Assembly: GCF_019279795.1 (NCBI RefSeq)
Contig: NC_056725.1
Location: 1,607,344,554-1,607,408,553 of the forward strand
DNA from: Protopterus annectens
Lineage: Eukaryota > Chordata > Ceratodontiformes > Protopteridae
Length of the DNA: 64,000 bases
Direction of reading: 5' to 3'
Each line of letters begins with the position of its first letter. The first letter of the stretch is position 1. This document shows, piece after piece, positions 19,510 to 30,119 of the stretch. The notes below the pieces were generated by a model. It was not told the origin of the DNA, did not search any database, and saw only the letters and a program-made list of their open reading frames with translations. Made by a program: the position numbers and the translations under genes.

Positions 19510-21180
19510 TTGGTATCCAAGAATTTCTATGGCAATAACCAAATCTGCTCTGAGTTACTACACAATGGTACCTCCTATACTGAGCCAACAGATATTGGCA
19601 ACATACTGGCTGACCGATTCAGTGCCAACTTTACCCCTCTCTTCCCCCAAAGGACCATTCACAATACAAGAAGAATGCTAGGCACCCAGTGTCATTGCAG
19701 CACAGGTTAAAGCTGCATTGTCCAAGGCCAAGAATATAGCTTCCATGGGACCCAACAATATCCTTGACTGTGTTCTACATGAACTACAAAGTGAAATGAC
19801 ACAACATCTGTGTGCCTTGTTCAATCACTGCTTCACCTCAGGCTTTGTCCTACCGAATGGTGCACTGCTACAGTCATCCCTGTCCATAAAGGGGGAGCAA
19901 CTACAGACCCTGGGAATTATCGTCCCATTAGCCTAATAAACCTGATATGTAAGGCTATGGAGTACATCATCATGGACCTAATTAACAAAGACATAGGCAA
20001 TCTCCAAACTCTAGATTTCATGGAATTTGGTTTTGCGAAAGGTAGATCATGCCTGCTCAACCTCGTTGACTTCTTTGAGGCAGTCACCAGAGCAGTGGAT
20101 GAGGGTAAGGCAGCTCACACAGCCTACCTCAATCTGGCCAAGGCCTTTGATACCATTCCTCACTCGAAAATTATTGATAAACTCACCAAACTAGGCATCA
20201 GTCCCTATATCATTAGGTGAGCTGCAAATTGGCTCACGAATAGAACCCTCAGTGTGAAAGTAGCAGACTCCAAGTCAGACTGCCAACAAGTCATGAGTGG
20301 ATTCCCACAGGGATCGGTCCTGGGTCCTCTCCTGTTTGGCATCTTCTTCTCAGAAGTCCAGGCCAACACAGAGGGCCTCTGGCTGACCAAGTTCACAGAT
20401 GACTGCAAGCTGGGAGCCATTAACTCCCCATGTGATACAGACATCCTACAGAAAGGCCTCACTGAAACAAATGACTGGTGTTGAAACCATGGCCTTAAGC
20501 TTAATGCCAAAAAATGTGTCGCCATTCTCTTTGGAAAAAACTCAGTTCCCACTAATTACCACATGGATGGGAGCCCAATAAGCACTGAAGGTGTTATACA
20601 AGACCTGGGGACACAGGTTGACAGCAACCTCTCCTTCAACCACCATGTTGCCACTGTTGTCAGAAAGTCCTTCTCTGTGGCACATCTCATTACCAAGGGC
20701 TTTGCATCCAGGAAAAAAGAGGTCATCATCTCTCTCTCTACTCCTCCCTCATTAGACCAGTCATCGAGTACAATGCCGCATTTGGCATGTACCTCACTAG
20801 ACACCTGAAACAACTGGAGAGGCCACAAAAGTACCTCACAAAGAGGACCCTAGACCTTAAACACATGTCCTACATGGACAGACTCAAAAAAATCCATCTA
20901 TTCTCTGTCTCATATCGTCTACTAAGAGGTGATCTCTGCTTGACTTACAAAGGCATGTCTGACCCAGCCCTGTTTGAAATGTTACATCTAAAGAAATCCC
21001 AATCCATCCACACCACATGCTCCAGAGACCTCAATCTCATTACAACTATCAACAGAACATGCTGAAGGGACAGGTTCATAACCCAGAGATTGCCCATGCT
21101 TTGGAATAGACTTCCCATACACATCAAGTGAAGCACCTCACTGGCCCTCTTCAAGAGAAATCTTGACTAGTAGATGAGAA
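19510..21180 (+). pseudogene. CR1 reverse transcriptase and C-terminal region
   Basis: Frames 19,810-20,220, 20,254-20,484, 20,563-20,808 and 20,787-21,065 give, in order, YRPISLINLICKAMEYI, FGFAKGRSCLLNLVDFFE, NLAKAFDTIPHSKI, GFPQGSVLGPLLFGIFF, FTDDCKLG (the FADD catalytic box with A to T), VAIPFGKNS-like, IQDLGTQVDSNLSF, YRLLRGDLCLTY and NQRLPMLWN-like. This block order and the RGDL and LWN signatures match CR1 proteins of other vertebrates. Several frameshifts and stops are present. The FTDD box keeps both catalytic aspartates. Confidence 0.83.
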
Positions 21181-21334
21181 ATAGAAAATACACCCTGGGG
21201 ATCACTTCAGTGGCTCTTCTCAGTAGTGGCAATGGTAACTAATGTCAGGTGGCACAATGCCAGGGATATCTATAGGCTAGGCTTGTAATGGCTCTAAGGC
21301 CATTAGCCTAGTACACACCTATGAACCTATGAAC

Positions 21335-22385
21335 CTAAAATAGTAATTTCTATTTATGACCACCACCGAGCTGCCCTTGTCAGCAGGACATATAACAACA
21401 CTCTTATCATTCATCAACTCATCCAGGGCTGCTCTCTCAGCAACTGATAGGTTAAAGTATCTACATTTTCTGCTACTATCATTGAATAACTCATAATTAT
21501 CATGTTCACATTTTCTTGCAAACAACTCTACAATCTGATTGTTCTGTGGAACAAACGCACTAGACTTCCTAAAAATATCATCAGCTGCATCCATGACAAT
21601 ATTATCATTACAGAACATAATTCTCAACATCAAAGCCCTAATATATAATTTCAAGTCCATAATACAGTTAGTCAAGTCCACAGGTTGAGAAGGTATAAAA
21701 GTCAAGCCACTGTTCAGGACACTAAATTCATTAGTAGACAACTATCTATCTGAAAGATTCCACACTAAGGTGTATCTCTCACAATCTACATTTTCTTTAT
21801 AGTGGGATACCCCCTTGTCCCCCTGGTTGTTTCCTATTCCTTGTTTTTCCCCGACTCCTGGACCTCTCTAGCAAGGCTGTCTGTCCTTGCCTGATGGGGC
21901 AGGGGAACTGGGGAAAAGCCATCAGTCTTGCACCCACCTTAATCCTTTGCTTAACTGCAGTATCATTCAACTGTATATCACCATGTGTATTGACAGTTTC
22001 AGAATCTTGGGAGAGACACTCCTGTCCTCTCTCCACATGGGGTATTGTATGTGGATTAATTCTTTCTAATAGGTTCATTTTCTATAGGTAAAATCCGTGC
22101 TACCTCTGACACCTCAGTAGTGTCCATTCCTTCTGCTGTGTTGCTATCACCAGCCCTACTGCTCACTGGTTTAGGCCATGAAAACACAATTTTTTTGCTG
22201 AAATCATTCAAGTCCCTTTGCAGATTCTTCCTCTTCTATGCTATCAGTTTCCTCTCATACATGCAAGAATTTTCAATGACCTAACATAAGGTGAGGTCCA
22301 GAGCATCTGCATTGCAAGTATTGTACAGATTGTACTGCAAGGACTGAATTCCACTCAAATGCTGCACATCCAGGGGCTTGAAATA
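21335..22385 (-). pseudogene. PLE family 2: ORF1 and start of RT ORF
   Basis: On the - strand, 22,385-21,797 is an ORF1-like region: degraded KRKNLQRDLNDF, then FSWPKP, ending in the basic RSRSRGKTRNRKQPGG and a stop. A different frame (21,741-21,335) carries the N-terminal part of the RT protein: FSVLNSGLTFIPS, YFNLSVAERAALDEL and CPADKGSSVVVINRNYY, closely parallel to family 1 (FVLNKGLTFVPS, MADKGGAVVVLD). The change of frame between the two ORFs parallels family 1. The CR1 tail cuts it at 21,334; the upstream end is cut by an L1-like fragment at about 22,390. Confidence 0.72.
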
Positions 22386-22389
22386 ATTA

Positions 22390-23080
22390 GTCAGTAATAT
22401 TATGTATTTTTGTTTGCTGGAGATGTAATGCAGAAGCAAATGTTGACTGGAACCATATATTTTATGACTGTGCACTATTAAAGAAATTTTGGGAAGAAGT
22501 TAACATTTTTTACAGGCAATTTTTACAGACAATTTTATGCTTACAAAATCACTTGTATTATTCAATACACCTGTTCCAGACTGTATACATAAAAACAAAT
22601 ATTCTTTGCTCTGGTCTATACTGTTCATTGCCAGGAAAACAATTACAAAAAATTGGTATTCCTCACCTGCTCCCTCATTTAAAGAGTTTCAAGGTCTTCT
22701 CTTGTAAATATCTAAGTTAGAAATGTTAACTATCAAATCTAAATCTAAAAGGAATACAAATTTATATTACAAATGGGAAAATATATATGAATTATTAGTT
22801 AAAGAACTGGATAAATGATTAATGTAGTAATCTTTCTTTTTTATCTTTTATTCTTTATCTTTATTTTTCTTCTGCCAAAATTAACTTAATCGGTCTTGTT
22901 GTTTGATATATAGTGAACATCATTGTATGTAGTTTTTGTGCTATTATAGTTATTGTATTAATATTTTCTTTTTTAAATATTGTACTTTAAACATTCAACT
23001 TATTCAAATTTTTTCAAAATATCTGTTCATTATATTAATGTTTTCAATAAAGCTGTTTTAAAAAATAAAATAATATCATG
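22390..23080 (+). pseudogene. L1-like LINE 3' end
   Basis: The + strand reads CWRCNAEANVDWNHIFYDC then LLKKFWEEV, a Cys-Trp-rich block typical of the C-terminal end of L1 ORF2 proteins. It continues recognisably to about 22,820. An A+T-rich 3' UTR, AATAAAG and an A-rich tail (to about 23,075) follow. It is heavily 5'-truncated. It inserted close to the centre of the inverted family 2 PLE pair. Confidence 0.65.
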
Positions 23081-23205
23081 TATTTGTTACTGGTCTCTAT
23101 GTTAATCTGCTGCCATTTAGAAAGTAGGTCAGGGTACTGAACCAAATGTTGGCATTTTTAACAACCTCAGTCCCCTGTGTACGATACCAAGTTCAATTTT
23201 CACCT
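23081..23205. other. Short unassigned stretch
   Basis: About 125 bases between the L1-like tail and the family 2 + strand fragment. GTTCAATTTTCACC is faintly B-box-like but no A box was found. Nothing firm. Confidence 0.25.
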
Positions 23206-23564
23206 TACCCTTTTTAGGTGAAAGGTATTTATTTTGCCATTTTAACATCCAAAATGATGTACAGTCTTACAATTGTTTATGACTCAACAGATGTGTCTTT
23301 GTTTTTATTATGTTATTATTTTAACTTTTGCTTGTCATTTTTGTAGGTTGCAGCTACTGTTCCTTTAAATGCTTGAGCTACATTGTCAATTGGAAGTATC
23401 TTATTGGCAGGTCAATTTTTGAATTTTCATTTAAGTACTGTTTTGGATGTGTAATAGCTTTTAGAGTGTGAAGAAATGAATGGGCTTCCTGAAAGCACTT
23501 ACTCAAATAAAGTATATTAAGTTTTATCGGCCATGCTTTGGTGCAGTTTTCTTTTTTGTTATTG
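23206..23564 (+). mobile_element. PLE family 2, truncated inverted partner copy
   Basis: Matches 4,378-4,705 in inverse orientation (shared blocks: CCATTTTAACATCC, AATTGTTTATGA, TTAAATGCTTGAGCTACA). It holds only 3' non-coding sequence and the hammerhead-like motif. It lacks the 50-base 3' extension of the - copy, just as the truncated family 1 copy lacks its extension. The 14-bp target duplication follows at once. Confidence 0.72.
23463..23504 (+). ncRNA. Hammerhead-ribozyme-like motif, family 2 (+ copy)
   Basis: AGAGT, then GTGAAGA in place of CTGAAGA (the first core base is mutated), a degenerate helix II, GAAAGCACTT and ACTC. Helix I (GAGT with ACTC) and the AG-CT helix III are preserved. 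The lost core C predicts an inactive ribozyme. Confidence 0.5.
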
Positions 23565-23960
23565 CAAGTATACTAAAGCTTAGAGCTATGGATTTATAGG
23601 CTTATCTAATACATTTGTAGAATGATTTTATGAGGAGGGTTTTAAACATATAAAAATATCTTTATATGATTTTATTGATTTTACAGTTATTATTATTATG
23701 ACTGCTTAATGTTTATTTATTGATAAGGGATACAGGTTTAATGCATTAAGATTAATTCTGAAGGTATAGGCAGTATGTCTTTAAGACCATTGTATGACAT
23801 TGTGGTGAGGAAAGCTTTAAAAAGAGGGTGATATTTGCTTTTAGTTTAGTTCTGATGAAGTTCTTAACACACGGTAAGGATGAAAGTGCTTAACCAATGT
23901 TATAATAAAGATTTTCTTTTGGCTTACTGGACATGTGTGACAGTTTTGATTAAACTGTGG
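23565..23960 (+). mobile_element. PLE family 3, 3' end continued
   Basis: After the right copy of the target duplication (23,565-23,578), KLRAMDL continues the family 3 endonuclease C-terminus begun at 3,635. About 250 bases of non-coding sequence follow, then a hammerhead-like motif and AATAAAGATTTTC near 23,905, equivalent to the polyadenylation-like blocks of families 1 and 2. The outer end is uncertain (around 23,940-23,960). Confidence 0.6.
23846..23895 (+). ncRNA. Hammerhead-ribozyme-like motif, family 3
   Basis: TAGTT, core CTGATGA (23,852), a hairpin pairing TTCTTA with TAAGGA around a loop of about eight bases, then GAAAGTGCTT and AACC. Helix III is AG/CT around TG; helix I can pair GTT with AAC. 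The sequence is otherwise unlike family 1, so conservation of the core is meaningful. Confidence 0.58.
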
Positions 23961-24205
23961 GAGTTTTGTCAGCCATTCACCAAATTGGTGTATAGCTCAC
24001 AATGTTGCCAAGCTGCACTTTGCGTCGAACTTTTTGAACTTATAGAACTTTAATATCATGCAGGAAATTTGCATTCTTTTGTCATAGAAGCAGGCAACAA
24101 TAAGTTTGTTCATGAAGCAAGGTAAACCGCCACGTTACTGATTTTCACACAAGCCCATACAATTACTCCATTTTAACTACAAGATTTTTATGTATCTACA
24201 TACAT
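23961..24205. other. Unassigned flank of the Harbinger element
   Basis: About 245 bases with no coding or repeat signal that I recognise. Confidence 0.3.
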
Positions 24206-24208
24206 TGA

Positions 24209-24690
24209 GAGCCAGATTCAGGAAGGCTTACACGGAGTTCAAGAGTAGTGTAAGCCTCCGTGTAAGCCTCCTGATTCAGCAACAGCCCAAATCTCCGTGT
24301 AAGAGACAGCTAACACGTCTCTTACACGGAGTGGGCGTGGAAATGCTCAATACCTCATTTGCAGCTCCAAGATATGCAAATGAGGTATGTGAGCGATCCA
24401 AAGCTCAAACCAGTCCGTGTAACGGACGTGTTGCAGAAATGTACTCAGCTGACAACTGAGTACATTTCTGCAAAAAAACGGAGCTATGTCAGCTCCAAAT
24501 AAAGGGTGCATTTGTTATATAAGCATGCCAATGGCCAAATATGTGGCCATTGGCATGAAAGTGTTGCAAAAAAGTTATATAACTTTTTTTTTTTCACGGA
24601 TTTATGTGTTTAACTGTAGCGCACACCCGGCAAACGGGTGCGCTACCTAAAACTGAAAACCGAAGCTTATAAGCCCACAATTGTGGGATT
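24209..24690. repeat. Harbinger left end: chain of perfect palindromes
   Basis: At least six consecutive inverted repeats: 24,293-24,331 (15-bp arms with CTCCGTGTAAGAGAC), 24,351-24,387 (13-bp arms), 24,413-24,427 (GTCCG/CGGAC), 24,432-24,472 (17-bp arms), 24,524-24,557 (13-bp arms CATGCCAATGGCC) and 24,616-24,646 (12-bp stem with a 2-base bulge). A short CCCACAATTGTGGG follows near 24,674. CCGTGTAAG-type words recur inside and outside the arms. These are likely transposase-binding or structural sites; no ORF uses the stretch. Confidence 0.85.
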
Positions 24691-25555
24691 TATGTATTAC
24701 ATGAAATATCAATGGAGGGACTTGCAGAGCAAAAACAATATGGCCTCCGTTTAGTGGTTGTCAAGGGGAAGCTCCGTGTAAGATATGTAACTAAGCATTA
24801 CTAGGCAATCCTATGTAAATGAGGCTTACAATACTGAATCACACTGCCACATAAGTAATGAGCACTTTCTGAGTCGTGTAAGAGTTAGAGAAGAGGGAGG
24901 AACAGAGTAAGAGGTAGGTGACATCATGGGGGGGAAGGATAGAAAGAAATGTACCAGATTGGAGGGCAATGTAAGGTAAGAGATGACAGAAAGACATCAG
25001 GGAGGGAGGTGTGTCCCAACAGAACACTGGGAATGTCAAGAAATTGAGGGCATACGCTATCCCTACACTCTAAGTTTCTTGAAATACGTGCATGCGCTGT
25101 GCAAAGGCGTGTAAGGCAGGTTCAACATGTGGGAGCGTGTTGCAAACTGTTTACAACGGTTTGCTGGCGCACGCGTGTGTAAGGCAGTGTCTTGGCGTTT
25201 TAGCATGAATCAGCCTAGCTAACACCGTGTAAGGATGTGTGCGCGTGTAACACCGTGTAGGGATGTGTACAGCGTTTAAGTTACTGTGAGCATGTTTAAG
25301 CCGGTGTGCACATTGCTCCCCTCAGGAAACAGAGAGGAAATAGGAAACAACCAAAATACAGGAAACTGCCAGAAGATACTACTAAAGTTAATTGGTGGAA
25401 ACAATTAGAAGCAGGCAATTACACAGGCAGACTAGAAGCCCAACCCAGCACTTAAAACACAACAAAGAGCAGTGCAGGCTGTTTCTCACAAGAGATACTG
25501 CCAGAAACTAAGCTATCAGAGTTGAAACCTGGAAAAAGCTGAACTCAGAGCAGAA
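24691..25555. other. Leader region upstream of the Harbinger transposase
   Basis: No gene. CCGTGTAAG and GTGTAAGG-like words recur (24,773, 25,107, 25,176, 25,222), with GCGTGTAA/CCGTGTAGG variants to about 25,270, so subterminal repeats extend almost to the transposase. The last 200 bases are A-rich and would form the 5' UTR. Confidence 0.5.
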
Positions 25556-26629
25556 ATGCTAGGGGCTGCCATAGCTGTTATAATCAGACATAGGCGAATT
25601 GCCGAGGGTGGTGATAATGCAGATGCTGACAGACAACCCAGAGTGAGGAGAAGGAGAAGAGTATACAGGCCTAGGGTCACCTACCATGGGTTACATGAGC
25701 TGGAGATAGTAGAGCACTATAGAGTGGACAGAGAGCTCCTGCAGCAGATTGTTGAGCTGTGCAGGCCACGCCTCACACACAGAACCAACAGAGGGGAACC
25801 CATCCCAGTGGAAACCAAGGTATGTGCTGGCCTAAGAATACTAGCAACAGGTACCTTTCAGAGACCAACTGGCGATATGATGGGGATATCACAGGCATCA
25901 GCCTCCAGGGTACTGCACCAGTTCCTGGATGCCATGTCACCACATGTCAGTGATCATATATATGTCCCTAGTGACCGTGAGGTTGTGTCCAGCAATATCG
26001 TCTCTTCCAGCAAATAGCCCGATACCCTGAGGTGCTGGGTGCAATAGACTGCACGCACATACGCATCAAGGCACCAGCCGGTGAGCGGGTAGAGTCTACA
26101 TTAACCGCAAGGGATACCCTCCATCAACTGCCAGGTCGTGTGTGATGCCCAGGGCATAATAATGAATGTGTGTGCTGGCTGCCCTGGTAGCTACCACGAT
26201 TCCCACATCTGGCATCTGACGCAGCTGTACCAATCATTTGCCAATGGGGACTTCCCACACGGACACCTAGTGGGGGATGCTGGTTATGCACTTGAGCCGT
26301 GGCTGATGACACCCATCAGAAATGCACACACACCCGAACAGGAACGCCATAATGAGGCACACGCACAAACACGTAATATCATAGAGCGTGTGTTTGGGCT
26401 GCTCAAGTCACGGTTCCGGTGTCTGGACACGTCTGGTGGAGCTTTGCAGTACACACCAACTACATGTACCCAAATGATCATGATATGTGCTATGCTACAT
26501 AATATGATCCTGCGGAAACAGCTGCAGCAGGACCAGCACAGGGCTGGGCCAAACATCCCCCCACCATTGCCAAGGCCACCACAGGCAGGGGTGACTTGGA
26601 GGAGGAACAACCTGACCTTGTCCCAGTAG
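25556..26629 (+). pseudogene. PIF/Harbinger DDE transposase (HARBI1-like, frameshifted)
   Basis: Part one (25,556-26,017) begins MLGAAIAVIIRHRR, has a basic RRRRRVYRPR stretch and the helical N-terminal region ending GDMMGISQASASRVLHQFL, as in the HARBI1 family. A second frame carries LGAIDCTHIRIKAP (first catalytic Asp, about 26,044). The third (26,138-26,629) has PGSYHDSHIW, LVGDAGYALEPW (second Asp, about 26,275) and NIIERVFGLLKSRFRCL (catalytic Glu, about 26,375). All three acidic residues survive. Frameshifts near 25,990 and 26,120 break it. It would cut and paste the element through its terminal repeats. Confidence 0.85.
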
Positions 26630-26640
26630 GCAGAAGGAGG

Positions 26641-27330
26641 CGTGCCCAGTATGCCCTGGCCTTGGCAAAGAGGCAACGATAGCACATATGCTTGGTCAGT
26701 AGGAACACTGGGACCGATACCCACTCTGACTCACTCATACAGTAACAGGGATGCCTAACATGACACAACCTGCTTCCAAATGTACAGGGAGTGTAGTATG
26801 TGCATCCGACAGAGGCAGCCCTGCAGCACCACCCGAGGCATGAATGCCATGTGTTAAGTAATGTAATACCATGTATCATATGCACACCTGAGGACCATGA
26901 CTAACATCCACCCTCACCAATCATAAACCACAAAACACAAACCCACCTCATAGCTATCACAAGGGATAGGAACCTAGATGTAATGCTACCCAATGCCAAA
27001 GGTATAAACAGCAAGATGTGTGCAGTGTAAATGCACACAGTATAGGAATGCACATATCAGTGCTGTAATAGAAAACAGGGTCAAAGCGCACATCAGCACC
27101 CTGACACTACCAGGGTCACACCTCATACAGTGATGTACATGTGCAAAAACATGGAACAAGATACAAAATGAGGGTGACTACCAATAAATGGCATGGATAA
27201 CCACACACCCCTGTTGTTACCACAACAAGAAGCAACATGCATTAGCCATGGTCAAACACCAATGGCTAAAACTGACTACTACTATATAGCTTGCTGCAGA
27301 CCACTGTCCTAATAGCAGCAACTGCCCAGG
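26641..27330. other. Non-coding stretch after the transposase
   Basis: About 690 bases; no convincing gene. CA- and TG-rich composition; probably element 3' sequence. Confidence 0.35.
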
Positions 27331-27334
27331 CCTA

Positions 27335-30115
27335 TGTTCACAGGTTCACAGGTTCATACTAGGCTATCTGCCCTAGGGCATTTATAAGCCTAGACCAGAG
27401 TTCCGTGGAGTCTGCCGCACCTTCACTCTGACGGATAATTTGCCCATTATATTGCTGTGCCTCTGACAAGCAGTGATACTGAGGTTATCCCTGGGGCATA
27501 CCTGCAATCTCCCATCCATTGATTAAGATCTCACTTGAACAAAGCCAGTGAGGTACTCAGCCTCACATGTACCAGGATGTTGTTCCACAGCATAGGGACT
27601 CTCTGGTTGAAGAATCTGTCCCTCCAGCACATCCTATTAATATCTGTGTTGAGGTTTAAATCTCCTGCCACTGTAGTTCTGATGGATGTAGAGGTCTTGA
27701 GGTGAAGCGTGTACATTAACTCAGGTTTGGACATGGCCTTGGATGTCAGGCACAGGTCACCTCTGAGCAGACGGTAAGTCACGGAATCAAGCTGGAATTC
27801 CTCCAGTCGGGCAGCATAAGAAATATGTTTGAGACCCTTTCTCCTCCTGTCGAGGAATTTGTGGGCCCATCCAATTGCCATAGGTGTCGGGTCATATACA
27901 TGCTGAATGGGGCATTGCACTCAATCAATGGTCCGATGAGTGAAGAGTACAGGGGAACAATGACCTCCCTGGATCTAGATGTGAATCCCTGCATGATGAG
28001 GTGGGCAATGTAGAAGTTCTACCTAACTACCCTGGCAACGTGAGTGTCAAACAAAAGGTTACTTTCAACCTGGGTGCCCAGGTCCCTGATAACCTCCTGT
28101 GTGCTTAGAGGATTGCCACCTACATGGGAACTAGTGGTAACCTTGTTCTTCCCAAAGGGTATGGCTATGCATTGTTTAGTGTGTAATGTAAGGCCATGGC
28201 TCTGGCACCAGTTATCCGTGACTCTGACACCCTTCTGAAGGATGTCTGTGTCAGATGGGTGTCCAACTATGGTTCCCAGTCTGCAGTCATCTTCAAACTT
28301 TGTCAGCCATAATCCTGCTGTGTTTGCTTGTACTTCTGAAAAGTAGATGCTGAGCAATAGTGGGCCCAGGACTGAGCCCTGTGGGACACCACTTGTGACA
28401 GTTGTGGAGTGTGACATGGCACCAGCAAGTCTGAACCTGTCTGTTCTGTCACGTAATCGGTTTGCAACCCATCCTGTGATGTATGGGTTCACATTTAAGC
28501 TGGTGATGTTTTCAATGATACCCAAGTGGGGTATTGTGTTGAAAGCCTTTGCCAGGTCAAGGTAGGCTGTGTGGAGTGCCTTGCCCTTGTCAATGGCCTT
28601 GGTGTCTGTTATGAAACAGTCAACCAAGTTTAAAAGGCATGATCTGCCCTCAACAAAGCCTAACTGGGTTGGATCTAATGTCTGCAAGTCCCCTATGTCC
28701 TCATCTATGACTTCCATTATGATCTTCTCCATAGCTTAGCAGACCCTGCTTGTCAAGCTGATGGGATGGTAGTTTCGTGGTCGGTGGAGGCACCCCATGT
28801 GAAGTGGGTCCACCATTGACATATGCCACTCCTTGGGAACATATCCTGAGTTGAGGCTAAGATCATACAGCTGCCCTGACTGCGGGTTTAATTCTGAGTG
28901 AGTTCATGGAGCACAAAACCAGGGACACCATCTGGTCCCATGGATGCTGCGTCCTTTCCCTTGGATAGAGCAGTTCCCACCTGAGCATTTGAGATGTTTG
29001 GGGGGCTACAATCCTCTTTCATACATATCTCCAGTTGTGGTGGAGGGTGGGTGGAGAAATCTGCACTGAACCTGTCAGCCAGTATGTTGGCAATGTCTGT
29101 AGGTTCAGTGATATTTACAGCATTCTGAGCCTATTCTGAGCATATCTGGGAGTTTCCTCCCAGGTGTGTAACGATCTATAAAGGCCTCATTGTTGTCCCG
29201 TGAGCCCTTAGTGGGTTTACTCCCAATATTCGCCTTGGATGATTTCATGGGGAACTCAGTGTTTCACCTATATTGAGCAGGGGTGTCTACCCTTCCACGG
29301 ATATCGCTCTATCTTGTAGTACCTCCTTCCTTGTGTTGTAGTGCTTGTTTATGGCTGAGGTCCACCACACTGGACGCTTGCCTCTGGTACAACGAGTCTG
29401 TGTTTTGTTTGGGATTGCCTCATCCATGCAGTCTTGAAGGTGCTGGTAGAAGGCAGTTGTAAGTGATACAGTGGCTTGGGTAATGGTGTCTGCTGGCTTG
29501 GGGGCTTTGAAAGAGACCACAACAGTCATTAGAAGTGTGTAGTCGGCTTCTGAGAGGTTCTGCACTGTGGTCTTTTCTATCTGGGGTGGAGGTGGGATGT
29601 GGACTTCCACTGAGAGTAGGTCATGATCTGATCTCACCAATGATGGGTATACCTCTGGTGTTGAACATTGTGAGCCCATGTTTGTGATGATGAGATCTAC
29701 TATGTTGTCTCCTCTTGTGGGGATGGTGACTAGTTCTTCCATGGCATGTGAGTGTATGAACTCTAGGAACCTGTGGGCTAGAGTGTTGTGGCTGTAGTAC
29801 TGATCCCAGTCTATATTTGGATAGTTGGGATCACCCAGTGTGATGGTGTTTGCAGGTACATGTATCCCGCCACTGTTTTCATGAAAGCTCTGTGAGGTAC
29901 CTGAGTTTCAGAGGATGGCCTGTAACATGCTACAAACTTCAGAGCAGTCTTGCCTATGGTTAATTGCACCGGATGGTGTACAATGCATCGTGTGTTGCCA
30001 CCAACCATGAGGTGAGGGTGTCCCTGATGAATATTGCTATTGCCACCCCTCATAGTGGTAATATGTGTACTGCATAGATACGAAATATTGTGCCTCTGAC
30101 TTAGTAGTGACACAT
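27335..30115 (-). pseudogene. CR1 copy B (endonuclease to tail)
   Basis: - strand, tail at 27,335-27,360 (GAACCTGTGAACCTGT, an octamer variant). Upstream in order: RINRMCWRDR-like and MLWNN (27,531-27,660), YRLLRGDLCLTSKAMS, DLGTQVESNLLF, KFEDDCRLG (FADD box with A to E; both aspartates kept), GVPQGSVLGPLLLSIYF, YLDLAKAFNTIPH, QLGFVEGRSCLLNLVDCF, then the endonuclease end VRSDHDLLSVEVH (catalytic His intact), LGDPNYPNIDWD and VACYRPS to 30,113. Stops and frameshifts occur throughout. RT frame 28,732-28,019 is open for 237 codons, the best-preserved CR1 RT here. Confidence 0.83.
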
Positions 30116-30119
30116 TATG

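Larger units (their letters stand above)
16976..21334 (+). mobile_element. CR1-type LINE, nearly full length (copy A)
   Basis: In order on the + strand: ORF1 with a Cys-rich finger and an SGNH esterase, APE endonuclease, reverse transcriptase, C-terminal region, 3' UTR, and a short octamer tail (CCTATGAA repeats at 21,317-21,334). Octamer 3' repeats and an ORF1 esterase are both CR1 traits. The same tail or its variants recur at 27,335, 48,713 and 49,240. Many stops and frameshifts, plus a MITE insertion, show it is old. It disrupts family 2 PLE sequence at 21,335. Confidence 0.85.
4328..23564 (-). mobile_element. PLE family 2 composite insertion
   Basis: A single old PLE insertion of about 19 kb, including later arrivals. 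A long - strand copy runs from about 22,385 down to 4,328. A 5'-truncated + strand copy (23,206-23,564) lies at the opposite end, pointing away. One 14-bp duplication flanks the whole. Three later events interrupt it: the family 1 PLE (6,839-13,690), the L2/CR1 composite (14,166-21,334) and an L1-like 3' end (22,390-23,080). The order of - strand protein fragments (N-terminal ORF, RT first half, RT second half, endonuclease) is unbroken once these are removed. Confidence 0.72.
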
